NCBI GenBank assembly: GCA_021298895.1
Contig: JAJTHK010000112.1
Coordinates: 1 to 32,933 of the forward strand
Length of the DNA: 32,933 nt
Direction of reading: 5' to 3'
Source of the DNA: Luteolibacter sp.
Lineage (GTDB): Bacteria > Verrucomicrobiota > Verrucomicrobiia > Verrucomicrobiales > Akkermansiaceae
Below are positions 1 through 6,925 of the stretch, in pieces. The position numbers and the translations under genes were made by a program. Below the pieces are notes generated by a model, which had not been told where the DNA came from, made no database searches, and worked only from the letters and a program-made list of their open reading frames with translations. Each line of letters begins with the position of its first letter. Within the stretch, counting starts at the first letter, position 1.

Positions 1-23
1 ATCCGCCGCCACGATTATATAAC

Positions 24-57
24 AAAAAAACGCCCGACCTCACGAAGAGATCGGGCG
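24..57 (-). terminator. Rho-independent terminator of ilvC
   Basis: Read on the minus strand, an 11-bp GC-rich stem (CGCCCGATCTC pairing with GAGGTCGGGCG, one G-T pair) closes a TTCGT loop and is followed directly by seven T. It begins 19 bases past the ilvC stop codon, so it should end the ilvC transcript. There is no T run on the plus-strand side, so it looks one-directional. Confidence 0.92.
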
Positions 58-76
58 TTAATGAGATAATATTCGA

Positions 77-1123
77 TTACTTGGAGCTCGAGATAAGGCT
101 CGCTTGGCTTGCGCCTTTTTTGATCTTGGTGTGTTTGATCCAGCTCATGGTTGAGCGGAGTTTTTCACCCACTTTTTCGATCTGATGATTTGCGCCTTCT
201 TTGCGAAGCACATTGAACTTTTTGTAACCGCCTTCGTATTCAGCGATCCACTCTTTAGCAAATTTGCCAGACTCGATCTCTTTGAGCTGAGCTTTCATGC
301 GCTTCTTGACAGAAGCATCGATGATTTTTGGTCCGACAGAAACATCGCCCCACTCAGCAGTTTCGGAGATGGAGAAACGCATACCGGCGATGCCTTGCTC
401 GTTCATGAGGTCGACAATGAGTTTGAGCTCATGAAGGCACTCGAAGTAAGCCATCTCTGGTTGGTAACCTGCTTCAACGAGAACTTCGAAGCCTGCTTTG
501 ACGAGTGCGGATGCACCGCCGCAGAGGACGACTTGCTCACCGAAGAGATCGGTAACGGTTTCTTCACGGAAGTTGGTTTCGAAAATACCTGCACGTCCGC
601 TGCCGATACCGGCTGCCCATGCGAGAGCAGTTTCTTTAGCTTTGCCAGTCACATCTTGATGGATGGCGATGAGACCAGGAACGCCTTTTCCAGCCACAAA
701 TTGCGAGCGCACGGTGTGGCCTGGGCCTTTTGGTGCGACGAGAATCACATCGATGTTTTTCGGCAGCTTGATGGTTTTGAAATGAACTGCGAAACCGTGG
801 GAGAAAAGTAAGGTTTTACCTTTGGTGATGTTAGGCGCGATGTCCTTGTTGTAAACCGCAGGAATGACAGTATCTGGAGTCGCGACGAAAATGACGTCAG
901 CAGCTTTCACAGCATCCGCAGTGTCCATCACTTCGAAGCCAAGCTTCTTAGCAACTTCACGAGATTTGGATTTCTTATAAAGGCCGATGATGACCTTGAA
1001 TCCGCTGTCCTTGAGGTTAAGCGCGTGGGCGTGGCCTTGTGAGCCAAAGCCGATCACGGCGAGCGTCTTGTTTTTAAGCGATTTGAGATTCGCATCTTTG
1101 TTTGTATAAATCTTCGCAGCCAT
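77..1123 (-). CDS. ilvC: Ketol-acid reductoisomerase (NADP+), class I
   Basis: Acetohydroxyacid isomeroreductase, the second step of valine, leucine and isoleucine synthesis in the cytoplasm. It uses Mg2+ and NAD(P)H to isomerise and reduce acetolactate or acetohydroxybutyrate. Visible motifs are the Rossmann loop GFGSQG (residues 25-30), the cofactor-specificity loop around KKSKSR (50-55), PKGPGH (131-136), the metal-binding DLFGEQ (D192, E196) and [10 protein letters not shown] with E228/E232 in the helical C-terminal domain. The frame is open 52 codons further upstream to 1279, but that extension is not KARI-like. I chose the ATG at 1123, which gives [13 protein letters not shown] and 348 residues, close to the class I length of about 330-340. 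It is a single gene with its own terminator, divergent from the GreA/GreB-like gene. No ilvB/ilvN neighbour is present in the window. Confidence 0.96.
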   Translation of the reverse strand: MAAKIYTNKDANLKSLKNKTLAVIGFGSQGHAHALNLKDSGFKVIIGLYKKSKSREVAKKLGFEVMDTADAVKAADVIFVATPDTVIPAVYNKDIAPNITKGKTLLFSHGFAVHFKTIKLPKNIDVILVAPKGPGHTVRSQFVAGKGVPGLIAIHQDVTGKAKETALAWAAGIGSGRAGIFETNFREETVTDLFGEQVVLCGGASALVKAGFEVLVEAGYQPEMAYFECLHELKLIVDLMNEQGIAGMRFSISETAEWGDVSVGPKIIDASVKKRMKAQLKEIESGKFAKEWIAEYEGGYKKFNVLRKEGANHQIEKVGEKLRSTMSWIKHTKIKKGASQASLISSSK

Positions 1124-1201
1124 ACCTAATCGATTTGTGAGTTCGTTTGTGCCGCCAGGATGCCACCAAGGCACCGACGGGGCGCACAAACTGCCTATCT
1201 C

Positions 1202-1213
1202 ACCCCGCGGGGT
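1202..1213. promoter_or_regulatory. GC-rich palindrome in the ilvC upstream region
   Basis: A perfect 12-bp palindrome, ACCCCGCGGGGT, lies in the 156-bp space between the divergent ilvC (start 1123) and the GreA/GreB-like gene (start 1280). It is about 80 bp from either start codon, and on the minus strand it directly follows a TTG. It could be an operator or a leader hairpin for ilvC. I see no amino-acid-rich leader peptide that would show attenuation, so the role is unproven. Confidence 0.3.
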
Positions 1214-1279
1214 CAAGCCTCCACTTACAGCAAAGTATTGTAAGATGCAGAAACCCTGTCGAAATGGCGCAGCGGACAC

Positions 1280-1744
1280 ATGAAATCTGAATTGGTCGAA
1301 CTAATATGTAGCGAATTGCGGGCGCGATTGGAGCGCTTGGCGAAGGCTGCCCTAGCGGCCCATGAGGCCGCGACCGATCCTGGCTCAAAGGCTGAAAGCA
1401 AATACGATACACGCAGCTTGGAGGAATCGTATCTCGCTACGGGTCAAGCACGGCAGGTAAAGGAACTGGGTGAAACCTTGCAGACTTTTGAAAATCTCAA
1501 GCTCAGGGATTTTTCCGAGATCGAACTCATCGACGCCGGCGCATTAGTGACCCTGCGCAAACCCGGCAAATCACAAAATATCTATTTTCTCCTAGCACCG
1601 GCTGCAGGCGGACTGGAGATCGTTTTCCAAAATAAAGAGATCACCTTACTCAGTCCTGAAAGCCCGCTATATGAAAAACTGCTGGGAAATACCGTTGGGA
1701 CAGAAATTGAGTCGCCAGATTTCGAGATCGTGGAAATCTGTTAG
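1280..1744 (+). CDS. GreA/GreB C-terminal-domain-like protein
   Basis: A 154-residue cytoplasmic protein. Its N-terminal half is a charged helix with the block [20 protein letters not shown] (about residues 38-57). This block is typical of a small conserved family often annotated as GreA/GreB-family elongation factor. The C-terminal half (about 70-150) is beta-rich, with ALVTL, a [10 protein letters not shown] segment and a [13 protein letters not shown] stretch. It resembles the FKBP-like C-terminal domain of GreA, which ends with SPxGxALLG-type motifs. The full N-terminal coiled coil that reaches into the RNA polymerase channel is absent or shortened, so transcript cleavage is doubtful. RNA polymerase binding is inference. 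It is divergent from ilvC, and its stop overlaps the stop of the convergent ROK kinase by 4 bases, leaving no room for a separate terminator. The family is recognised only from these motifs. Confidence 0.75.
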   Translation: MKSELVELICSELRARLERLAKAALAAHEAATDPGSKAESKYDTRSLEESYLATGQARQVKELGETLQTFENLKLRDFSEIELIDAGALVTLRKPGKSQNIYFLLAPAAGGLEIVFQNKEITLLSPESPLYEKLLGNTVGTEIESPDFEIVEIC

Positions 1745-2682
1745 ATACCAGCTTCTTCAAGAGCCAAAGCCGCGGCACCTATCGTGCCCGCCTCATGACC
1801 GAACTGCGCGGGTAAGATTGCAAGGTTGTCTTTGAATGGACCGGATAGTTGCGAAAGCAGGTGCTCGCGAAACGGCTTGAAAAGCAACTCACCCGCACGT
1901 GCGACTCCACCGCCGATGATTAAGGCTTCGGGATTAAGCAACCAACACGCATTCATCATCGAAGTGGCCAGCAGGCGGCCGATGCGATTCCAACAACCCA
2001 ACGCGATTTCATCACCATGTTGTGCCGCCTCTGCAAGCGCGGCCGGTGAGCAGTCTTCGATGTCTTTTGAAATACCCGCCGCTTGGTAGGCTTGCTGCGC
2101 ATCGCTCGCGATTTCGCGATTTCCAATGTAATCTTCTAAAGCGCCTAGATTTCCGTAATGGCCCCGGCGGCCCTGAAAATCGATCGATGTCTGGCCGATT
2201 TCTCCCGCACCATAATTCGCACCACGTATCATTTGTCCGTTGGCGATCACACCTCCGCCGACACCTGTGCCTAATGACGCACATACCAAATGCTTATAAC
2301 CTCTACCTGCTCCAAACTTCCATTCAGCATATGCCATGCAATTGGCATCATTATCAGCGACAACAGGCAGATTCAGCTCTGATTGCAACAGCTCTTTGAG
2401 AGGAATATTTTGCCAGCCGCGAACATTGGTTAGATTGAACACGATGCCTTTTTCAAAATGTACGAATCCCGGCATACCCACACCCACCGCAACGATATTT
2501 GGATGTTTCAAACGTAGATCTTCAACCGTGCGAACCATGGTCGAGATCAATGCTTCCGGACCATCAAAATCCTGAGTCGAGATCGGAGGTGCGGAATCAA
2601 TGAGATCCGAACCACAGACGACTCCAATTTTCACACTGGTGCCACCGAAGTCGATGCCGATTGCTAAAGGAAGTTCACTCAT
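1741..2682 (-). CDS. ROK-family sugar kinase (probable glucokinase), zinc motif absent
   Basis: A 313-residue cytoplasmic kinase of the ROK family, whose members phosphorylate glucose, N-acyl sugars or related hexoses with ATP. It shows the phosphate-1 motif DFGGTSVK (11-18), VADNDANC with the catalytic base D112 (in the 110-112 DND), the ATP-binding SLGTGVGGG (137-144) and the adenosine segment IIGGGVARAG near the C-terminus. Most ROK proteins have GHxxxx...CxCGxxGCxE, which binds zinc. Here the region reads GEIGQ (160-164) followed by FQGRRGHYGNLGALE (169-183), so the family histidine is Gln and the three cysteines are missing. The start at 2682 is preferred over the ATG at 2706 because homology begins directly at SELPLAIGIDFGG. 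It follows coaX on the same strand after a repeat-bearing 165-bp gap. Glucose is the likeliest substrate but is not proven. Confidence 0.88.
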   Translation of the reverse strand: MSELPLAIGIDFGGTSVKIGVVCGSDLIDSAPPISTQDFDGPEALISTMVRTVEDLRLKHPNIVAVGVGMPGFVHFEKGIVFNLTNVRGWQNIPLKELLQSELNLPVVADNDANCMAYAEWKFGAGRGYKHLVCASLGTGVGGGVIANGQMIRGANYGAGEIGQTSIDFQGRRGHYGNLGALEDYIGNREIASDAQQAYQAAGISKDIEDCSPAALAEAAQHGDEIALGCWNRIGRLLATSMMNACWLLNPEALIIGGGVARAGELLFKPFREHLLSQLSGPFKDNLAILPAQFGHEAGTIGAAALALEEAGI

Positions 2683-2711
2683 TGCCGCGCACTGCCTAAA
2701 GAGCAAACAAG

Positions 2712-2735
2712 AAAAAATCTAGGATTAATCTAGAT
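2712..2735 (-). terminator. Possible weak AT-rich terminator after coaX
   Basis: ATCTAG (2717-2722), a 7-base loop and CTAGAT (2730-2735) form a short stem. On the minus strand the stem is followed by a run of T (complement of the A run 2712-2716). On the plus strand it is followed by ATTTTT. The stem is only 6 bp and AT-rich, so termination would be weak. It could separate the coaX transcript from the ROK gene. Confidence 0.35.
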
Positions 2736-2741
2736 ATTTTT

Positions 2742-2840
2742 ACCATGGAGAGCACGGAATACACGGAATGTAGAGATAACAAATGATCCACTAGTTCGTG
2801 CGTCAGCTCCCAATTCCGTGTATTCCGTGCCTTCCGTGGT
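2742..2840. repeat. Inverted intergenic repeat, CACGGAATACACGGAAT type
   Basis: Two 28-base arms (2742-2769 and 2813-2840) are reverse complements with a few mismatches, separated by 43 bases. The inner 18 bases GCACGGAATACACGGAAT match perfectly. Each arm is itself built from a repeated ACGGAA unit. It fills the gap between coaX and the ROK kinase and would fold into a long hairpin in RNA or single-stranded DNA. From memory, similar short dispersed repeats occur between genes in Verrucomicrobiota and some other environmental bacteria. Confidence 0.8.
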
Positions 2841-2847
2841 TAAGAAA

Positions 2848-3588
2848 TTATTCACCATCGAAAACTCTCCCTGCAACGAGTCGCAATCCCTCTAATGTCA
2901 GATCGATATCCACTGCGGAAATTTCTGGCAAGCCCTGGGCTGCGAAGGTCGCTCCTCCTCCCGTAGCAATTACTGTAATTTCACCGCCGATTTCTGAAAT
3001 CATCTCACGCAAAATTTCTCTAACCATTCCACGATGACCCGCGACAGCGCCGATCTGCATGGCGTCCATCGTATTTTTGCCAATGGCAGACGTGTATTCC
3101 TCAGGCTTCACTTGAGGCAACTGCGCGGTTTTTCTGAAAAGATATTCCGTCATGCAGTCCATCCCCGGTGCGATCACTCCGCCCGCGAAATTTCCTTCCT
3201 TTGAAATCACACTGAATGTCACTGCGGTTCCGAAATCAATCGCGATGCTCGGCGCACCATATCGTAGTTTTAAAGCGGCCACATTCGCCAAGCGGTCGTG
3301 GCCAATTTGCTCTGGTGCATCGAGATCAAATCCATAACCCAAAGGACTCTCATGCGTGAGGCTATGATAGGGCTGATTTTCAAAAACCTTTCGTAATAAT
3401 AATTCCTTTTCCGGCACCACTGAAGCGACCACCACTCCTGAAAAATCCAAGCCATCGATCAAACTGCGAATCGATCCGACGGTTAGATCTTGGGTCGGCA
3501 TGATCGCATTCCACTCCAGCAAACCGCCAGAATCACCTAAGCGAAACTTGGTGCGCGAGTTTGAGTTATCGATCAAAAGCCAAGCCAT
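2848..3588 (-). CDS. coaX: Type III pantothenate kinase
   Basis: The first step of coenzyme A synthesis: ATP-dependent phosphorylation of pantothenate in the cytoplasm. Type III enzymes belong to the ASKHA fold, need a monovalent cation and are not feedback-inhibited by CoA. Motifs in order are DNSNSRTK (7-14, the DxGNTxxK phosphate loop), the pantothenate-site GHDRLAN (96-102) with D98, IDFGTAVTF (117-125) and GGVIAPG (136-142), then an ATGGG turn near the C-terminus. The length of 246 residues is normal. The ATG at 3588 lies inside the end of the upstream small membrane-protein gene (16-base overlap), so translation of the two is probably coupled. No birA (the common partner) is seen next to it. 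Confidence 0.95.
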   Translation of the reverse strand: MAWLLIDNSNSRTKFRLGDSGGLLEWNAIMPTQDLTVGSIRSLIDGLDFSGVVVASVVPEKELLLRKVFENQPYHSLTHESPLGYGFDLDAPEQIGHDRLANVAALKLRYGAPSIAIDFGTAVTFSVISKEGNFAGGVIAPGMDCMTEYLFRKTAQLPQVKPEEYTSAIGKNTMDAMQIGAVAGHRGMVREILREMISEIGGEITVIATGGGATFAAQGLPEISAVDIDLTLEGLRLVAGRVFDGE

Positions 3589-4040
3589 GATTCCCAGTCT
3601 GAGGTTTTAAATACGGTTTCTTTGTCCTTACCAACCGCAGGTACAGCGTCAGAACTTTTAATTTTTAGAGTTCCTCCATTCATTTTAAGGTCTATCTGCC
3701 CCTTGAGTGCTTCTTGTTCCATCCAGAATTTGAACCAAATGTCAGTATATCCTGTTTTGGGACTACCTACAAAAGTCGTGTCAGCCGGCTCATGTTCTGA
3801 TCCATCTGCAAAGACCAATCGCACAGGCTTCTGCATATCATGATCCTCTTTTCCACTTCTTTTCAGATGTGCCTCAAGCCAGACATATCCCTTATCCTGT
3901 TTCAAACGAACTGCCTGAATTTCAAAACGCGCTTTGGGATCAGGCGAGGATTCATAGCTTCCCATCATCAACATCCCTAAAAATGTCGTGGAAACCACCA
4001 AGCCCACCGCCAAAAAAAACCTTAACGCCTGACGTTTCAT
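3573..4040 (-). CDS. Small membrane-anchored or secreted protein of unknown function
   Basis: 155 residues. The start MKRQALRFF, followed by a hydrophobic stretch (about 8-26, ending LGMLMMG), looks like a signal anchor or uncleaved signal peptide, placing the rest outside the inner membrane. The remainder is polar and beta-rich, with no cysteine and no motif I recognise. It overlaps coaX by 16 bases and begins downstream of the amtB terminator, so it is probably the first gene of a coaX transcript. A role in pantothenate or CoA metabolism cannot be inferred from position alone. Confidence 0.75.
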   Translation of the reverse strand: MKRQALRFFLAVGLVVSTTFLGMLMMGSYESSPDPKARFEIQAVRLKQDKGYVWLEAHLKRSGKEDHDMQKPVRLVFADGSEHEPADTTFVGSPKTGYTDIWFKFWMEQEALKGQIDLKMNGGTLKIKSSDAVPAVGKDKETVFKTSDWESWLGF

Positions 4041-4074
4041 ACCCTATTCCTATCTGAACTTCGTTTTCCCGCAA

Positions 4075-4108
4075 ATGAAAACGGGCGAGCCGTTACCAGC
4101 TCGCCCGT
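4075..4108 (-). terminator. Terminator of amtB
   Basis: A perfect 10-bp stem, ACGGGCGAGC (4081-4090) pairing with GCTCGCCCGT (4099-4108), with an 8-base loop. It lies 26 bases past the amtB stop. On the minus strand it is followed by TTTCATTTG, so the T run is short and interrupted but the stem is very stable. It separates amtB from the small membrane-protein gene. Confidence 0.8.
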
Positions 4109-4133
4109 AGGATTCAAATTCGATACACGAATA

Positions 4134-5678
4134 TTAGTAGTCGTAACCTTCCTCGCCGTGTTCGGTGATATCGAGACCTGCGGTCTCAGATTCAGGTGTT
4201 GGGCGAAGGCCGATGACTGCTTTGATGATCAAGGCTACTACGGCTGTCACAACCACAGAAAGAACGATCGTAATACCCGCAACGCAGAGGTGATTGATCA
4301 ACAATGCGCTGGTGGCTTTGCCAGTTTCTGGGTTAAACATCGCTTGCAAGCCGTTCACTTTGGCATAGGCATCGCTCACCAAGTTAGGATTTACTTTGCT
4401 GTTAGCGAAAACCGCAGTGAGCAAGGCTCCAAGGGTGCCGCCAACTCCGTGAATGCCGAAGGTATCGAGCGAGTCGTCGTAACCCATTTTGGATTTAAGA
4501 AAGGTGCAAGCGAAGTAAGGAACAACGCCAGCCAAGATTCCCATGATGAAGGCAGATTGCGCGGTAACGAAACCTGCCGCAGGGGTGATCACCACGAGAC
4601 CGGCCACAGCACCGGAGCAAAGACCGAGAACGCTGACTTTGCCTCTGAGAACCTTTTCAATAAGACCCCAGGTGAAGGCTGCTACGGCAGCTGCAATGGT
4701 GGTGGTCATAAATGCCTGAGATGCAAGGCCATCGGCCGCGAGAGCGGAACCGGCATTGAAACCATACCAGCCGACCCAAAGCATCCCAGTGCCGACCATG
4801 CAGAGAACCATGTTATGAGGAGACATTTTCTCCTTACCGAAGCCAAGGCGCTTGCCAAGGATGAGACAGAGCACAAGAGCGCTCCAGCCAGAAGTCATGT
4901 GAACCACAGTGCCACCAGCGAAGTCGATGCTCGGAATTTTCGCGCCGCCATTCCAGACGCCGTTGAAAAGACCATCGAAGCCCCAGACCATGTGAGCCAT
5001 TGGGAAATAAACGAGCACCATCCAGATGGCACAGAAAATCATGATTGCGGAGAATTTCATACGCTCAGCGATTGCTCCGACGATGAGGGCTGGTGTGATG
5101 ATTGCAAACATCAGCTGATACATCGCAAAAGTGCTGTGGGATGGCCACGCAGTGTAGTTGGTGTTTGGGGCTCCACCCACGTCTTTCAGGAACGCGTATT
5201 TACTGAAGTCACCAAAGATGCCAGCCCAGCTTGGTGCGCCTTCCGCATCATGCTCGCCGAAAACCATGGAGTAACCAAAAGCAAACCACATGATCGTGAC
5301 CAAGCCTGCTAGGCCGAGACACTGAGCCATCACAGAAAGGATGCTTTTCTTACGAACCAGACCTCCGTAGAAGAGCGCGAGACCTGGCAGTGTCATGAAC
5401 AAAACCAGAGCTGCGCAGACCATCAAGAAGGCATTGTGGCCTGGACCAGGAAGTCCGGCTAGCGGTCCTGTAGGCGCCACGTTGTTGAAATACGCAAGTG
5501 TGTCTGCTGCTACGGCTGCTGCATCTGGAGCTGCTGGAGCGGCTTCTGCGGCAGCTTCAGTTGGGGCAGGTGGAGCCTCTTCCTGACCGAGGACGGTCGC
5601 TGGCATGAGAGGCATGGCGAAACAAGCCATCGCCGCTAGGGCAAGAGCTCGCAATGTTGTTGGATGTCTTCTTATCAT
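4134..5678 (-). CDS. amtB: Ammonium transporter (Amt/Rh family)
   Basis: An inner-membrane trimeric channel protein that takes up ammonium or ammonia. It has 514 residues: a cleavable signal peptide (about 1-31, ending near VLG), an Ala/Pro/Glu-rich periplasmic tail (about 33-60) and the 11-helix Amt core. Diagnostic segments are PGLALFYGGLVRKKS in TM1, DFAGGTVVHMTSG with the first pore histidine, and FGIHGVGGTLGALL with the second pore histidine. The C-terminal tail ends in ESETAGLDITEHGEEGYDY, which resembles the part that contacts PII proteins in other Amt proteins. No glnK/glnB is adjacent, which is unusual because amtB is often cotranscribed with a PII gene. A sigma-54 promoter lies 72-89 bases upstream of the start, so expression under nitrogen limitation is likely. 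A strong hairpin follows the gene. Confidence 0.95.
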   Translation of the reverse strand: MIRRHPTTLRALALAAMACFAMPLMPATVLGQEEAPPAPTEAAAEAAPAAPDAAAVAADTLAYFNNVAPTGPLAGLPGPGHNAFLMVCAALVLFMTLPGLALFYGGLVRKKSILSVMAQCLGLAGLVTIMWFAFGYSMVFGEHDAEGAPSWAGIFGDFSKYAFLKDVGGAPNTNYTAWPSHSTFAMYQLMFAIITPALIVGAIAERMKFSAIMIFCAIWMVLVYFPMAHMVWGFDGLFNGVWNGGAKIPSIDFAGGTVVHMTSGWSALVLCLILGKRLGFGKEKMSPHNMVLCMVGTGMLWVGWYGFNAGSALAADGLASQAFMTTTIAAAVAAFTWGLIEKVLRGKVSVLGLCSGAVAGLVVITPAAGFVTAQSAFIMGILAGVVPYFACTFLKSKMGYDDSLDTFGIHGVGGTLGALLTAVFANSKVNPNLVSDAYAKVNGLQAMFNPETGKATSALLINHLCVAGITIVLSVVVTAVVALIIKAVIGLRPTPESETAGLDITEHGEEGYDY

Positions 5679-5749
5679 ATGAGTCAGGTTTGTCGGATGT
5701 TGAGCTGTTATTGCAGATTCATTGCCTGGAATACAGCATTGCTACCCCT

Positions 5750-5767
5750 AAGCAATGGACGTGCCAA
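5750..5767 (-). promoter_or_regulatory. Sigma-54 (RpoN) promoter of amtB
   Basis: On the minus strand the sequence is TTGGCACGTCCATTGCTT. This matches the sigma-54 consensus TGGCACG-N4-TTGC at every conserved position, with exactly 10 bases between the GG (-24) and GC (-12) pairs. Transcription would begin near 5741, giving a leader of about 60 bases before the amtB ATG at 5678. Sigma-54 promoters need an ATP-dependent enhancer-binding activator such as NtrC. For an ammonium transporter this points to induction under nitrogen limitation. Confidence 0.88.
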
Positions 5768-5889
5768 ATCCACGGAATCGCCATTCCCTCCTTATTTCAT
5801 CAATGAAAATCATAGATAAATACCTCCAAACAGCTGAAATAACCCTAACCCAGAAAATCATTTCCCCAGATTCCTCACCTTTTACCGGC

Positions 5890-5911
5890 AGCCAAAATGT
5901 GATTTTAGGCT
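5890..5911. promoter_or_regulatory. Imperfect dyad between the two sigma-54 promoters (possible activator site)
   Basis: AGCC-A-AAA-N6-TTT-A-GGCT forms an imperfect dyad of 22 bases. It sits about 120 bases upstream of the amtB -24 element and 60 bases upstream of the porin -24 element, within the usual distance for a bound sigma-54 activator. It does not match the enterobacterial NtrC consensus closely, so the assignment is tentative. The rest of the gap (5679-6065) shows no gene: a short minus-strand reading frame there lacks coding character. Confidence 0.3.
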
Positions 5912-5970
5912 GGACAGATCCTACGGATTGATTAAATAAGCGCTGCAACGGTTTGCCAGAAGTTTCTCCT

Positions 5971-5986
5971 TGGTACGCAGAATGCT
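5971..5986 (+). promoter_or_regulatory. Sigma-54 (RpoN) promoter of the TorF-like porin gene
   Basis: TGGTACGCAGAATGCT matches TGGCACG-N4-TTGCW with two changes. It keeps the invariant GG and GC pairs with the required 10-base spacing. Transcription would start near 5998, leaving a leader of about 68 bases before the ATG at 6066. The element overlaps any start codon near 5970, so it also argues against the longest reading frame of the porin gene. Confidence 0.75.
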
Positions 5987-6065
5987 AAGTTCTGTTCGCC
6001 ATATCTGTTCCATCAAGGATCAGTTTGGGATGCTAAAAGCAACTGAAACCAACAACAACAAAACT

Positions 6066-6821
6066 ATGCAAAACTACTACAAAACTATCGGTGCCCTCGT
6101 CGTAGCTTCCGCTCTCGCGGCAGGCAACGCTTCGGCAGAAGTCGAATCCGAGATCCACGCTGGATATACCAACGAGTATCTCTTCCGCGGACTTGACCTT
6201 GGTTCAAACCTCGTCGAAGCAGGTCTTGACGTCTCAACTGAATACAACGGTCTTGGCCTGAGTGCAGGTGCTTGGTATGGCTCATTTGACGCTCCTGTGC
6301 CGGCTGGTCTACCTGTAGCTGGTAGCTACAGCACATCAGAACTTGACCTCTACGCTGAAGTTTCCAAAGACCTTGGCTTCCTCACTGCAGCGGTCGGTTA
6401 CATCAAGTATATCAACGACGACACTTCTGCCGGTCTCGTTCCCAGCCCTACGAAAATCGACGACGCACAAGAAGTTTACTTCTCCCTTGCTAAGTCGCTC
6501 TACGGTGTTGATTTCTCCCTTACTTACTTCTGGGATATCGAAACCGACAACGATGGCTACGCAGAACTTGGTGCAAGCAAAAGCTTCGAACTCAGCCCAT
6601 GCCTTACCCTCAACACCGGCGCAGCTCTAGGTTACCTTGCTGAGCAAGGCCAAGTTGGTCACTTGACTGCAAAAGTCGCTCTCGACTATGCATATAGCGA
6701 AACAGCGACCATCTCGCCTTTCGTTGCGCATTCTTGGTCGCTTGGTGATGATAACGATACCGCTTATGAAAACACCGGTAACGAATTCGTTGCAGGCACC
6801 ATGCTTTCCGTTAGCTTCTAA
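6066..6821 (+). CDS. TorF-family putative porin
   Basis: A 251-residue secreted outer-membrane beta-barrel candidate. The signal peptide is clear (1-24, MQNYYKTIGALVV... ending GNASA, cleavage before EVES). The mature part begins with the family hallmark AGYTNEYLFRGLDLG, followed by alternating beta strands with glycine and aromatic residues (GLGLSAGAWYGSF). It ends in an aromatic residue (MLSVSF), as outer-membrane barrels do for BAM recognition. The frame is open back to 5970, but the upstream part overlaps the sigma-54 promoter. I chose the ATG at 6066 because the signal peptide starts there. An ATG at 6030 is a weaker option. Members of this family are small barrels of mostly unknown substrate. 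The shared intergenic region with amtB suggests passage of a nitrogen compound, which is inference. Confidence 0.85.
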   Translation: MQNYYKTIGALVVASALAAGNASAEVESEIHAGYTNEYLFRGLDLGSNLVEAGLDVSTEYNGLGLSAGAWYGSFDAPVPAGLPVAGSYSTSELDLYAEVSKDLGFLTAAVGYIKYINDDTSAGLVPSPTKIDDAQEVYFSLAKSLYGVDFSLTYFWDIETDNDGYAELGASKSFELSPCLTLNTGAALGYLAEQGQVGHLTAKVALDYAYSETATISPFVAHSWSLGDDNDTAYENTGNEFVAGTMLSVSF

Positions 6822-6849
6822 TCTGAAGTTTACGTAAACTGATTAACCT

Positions 6850-6882
6850 AAGAGCGGTTGCTTCGGCAGCCGCTCTTTTTTT
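6850..6882 (+). terminator. Rho-independent terminator of the porin gene
   Basis: A 12-bp stem with one G-T pair (6850-6861 with 6866-6877) closes a TTCG tetraloop and runs into a T tract ending at 6882. It starts 28 bases after the porin stop codon and isolates the porin from xylB. Confidence 0.93.
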
Positions 6883-6925
6883 GTTTCATCCTTGAACGTC
6901 TCGAAATTAACCGAAAACTCTCGGC

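Noticed and set aside
1124-1279. N-terminal extension of ilvC to an upstream start at 1279
   Set aside because: The extra 52 residues are Cys/Trp/Pro-rich and unlike KARI. The family N-terminus starts at [10 protein letters not shown] (1123), and the region is intergenic with a palindrome.
4158-5312. 384-codon plus-strand open frame
   Set aside because: It lies antisense to amtB, is rich in His, Cys, Arg and Asp as expected from a shadow frame, and has no domain signature.
5748-5948. 66-codon minus-strand frame upstream of amtB
   Set aside because: It covers the sigma-54 promoter of amtB and has no protein-like features.
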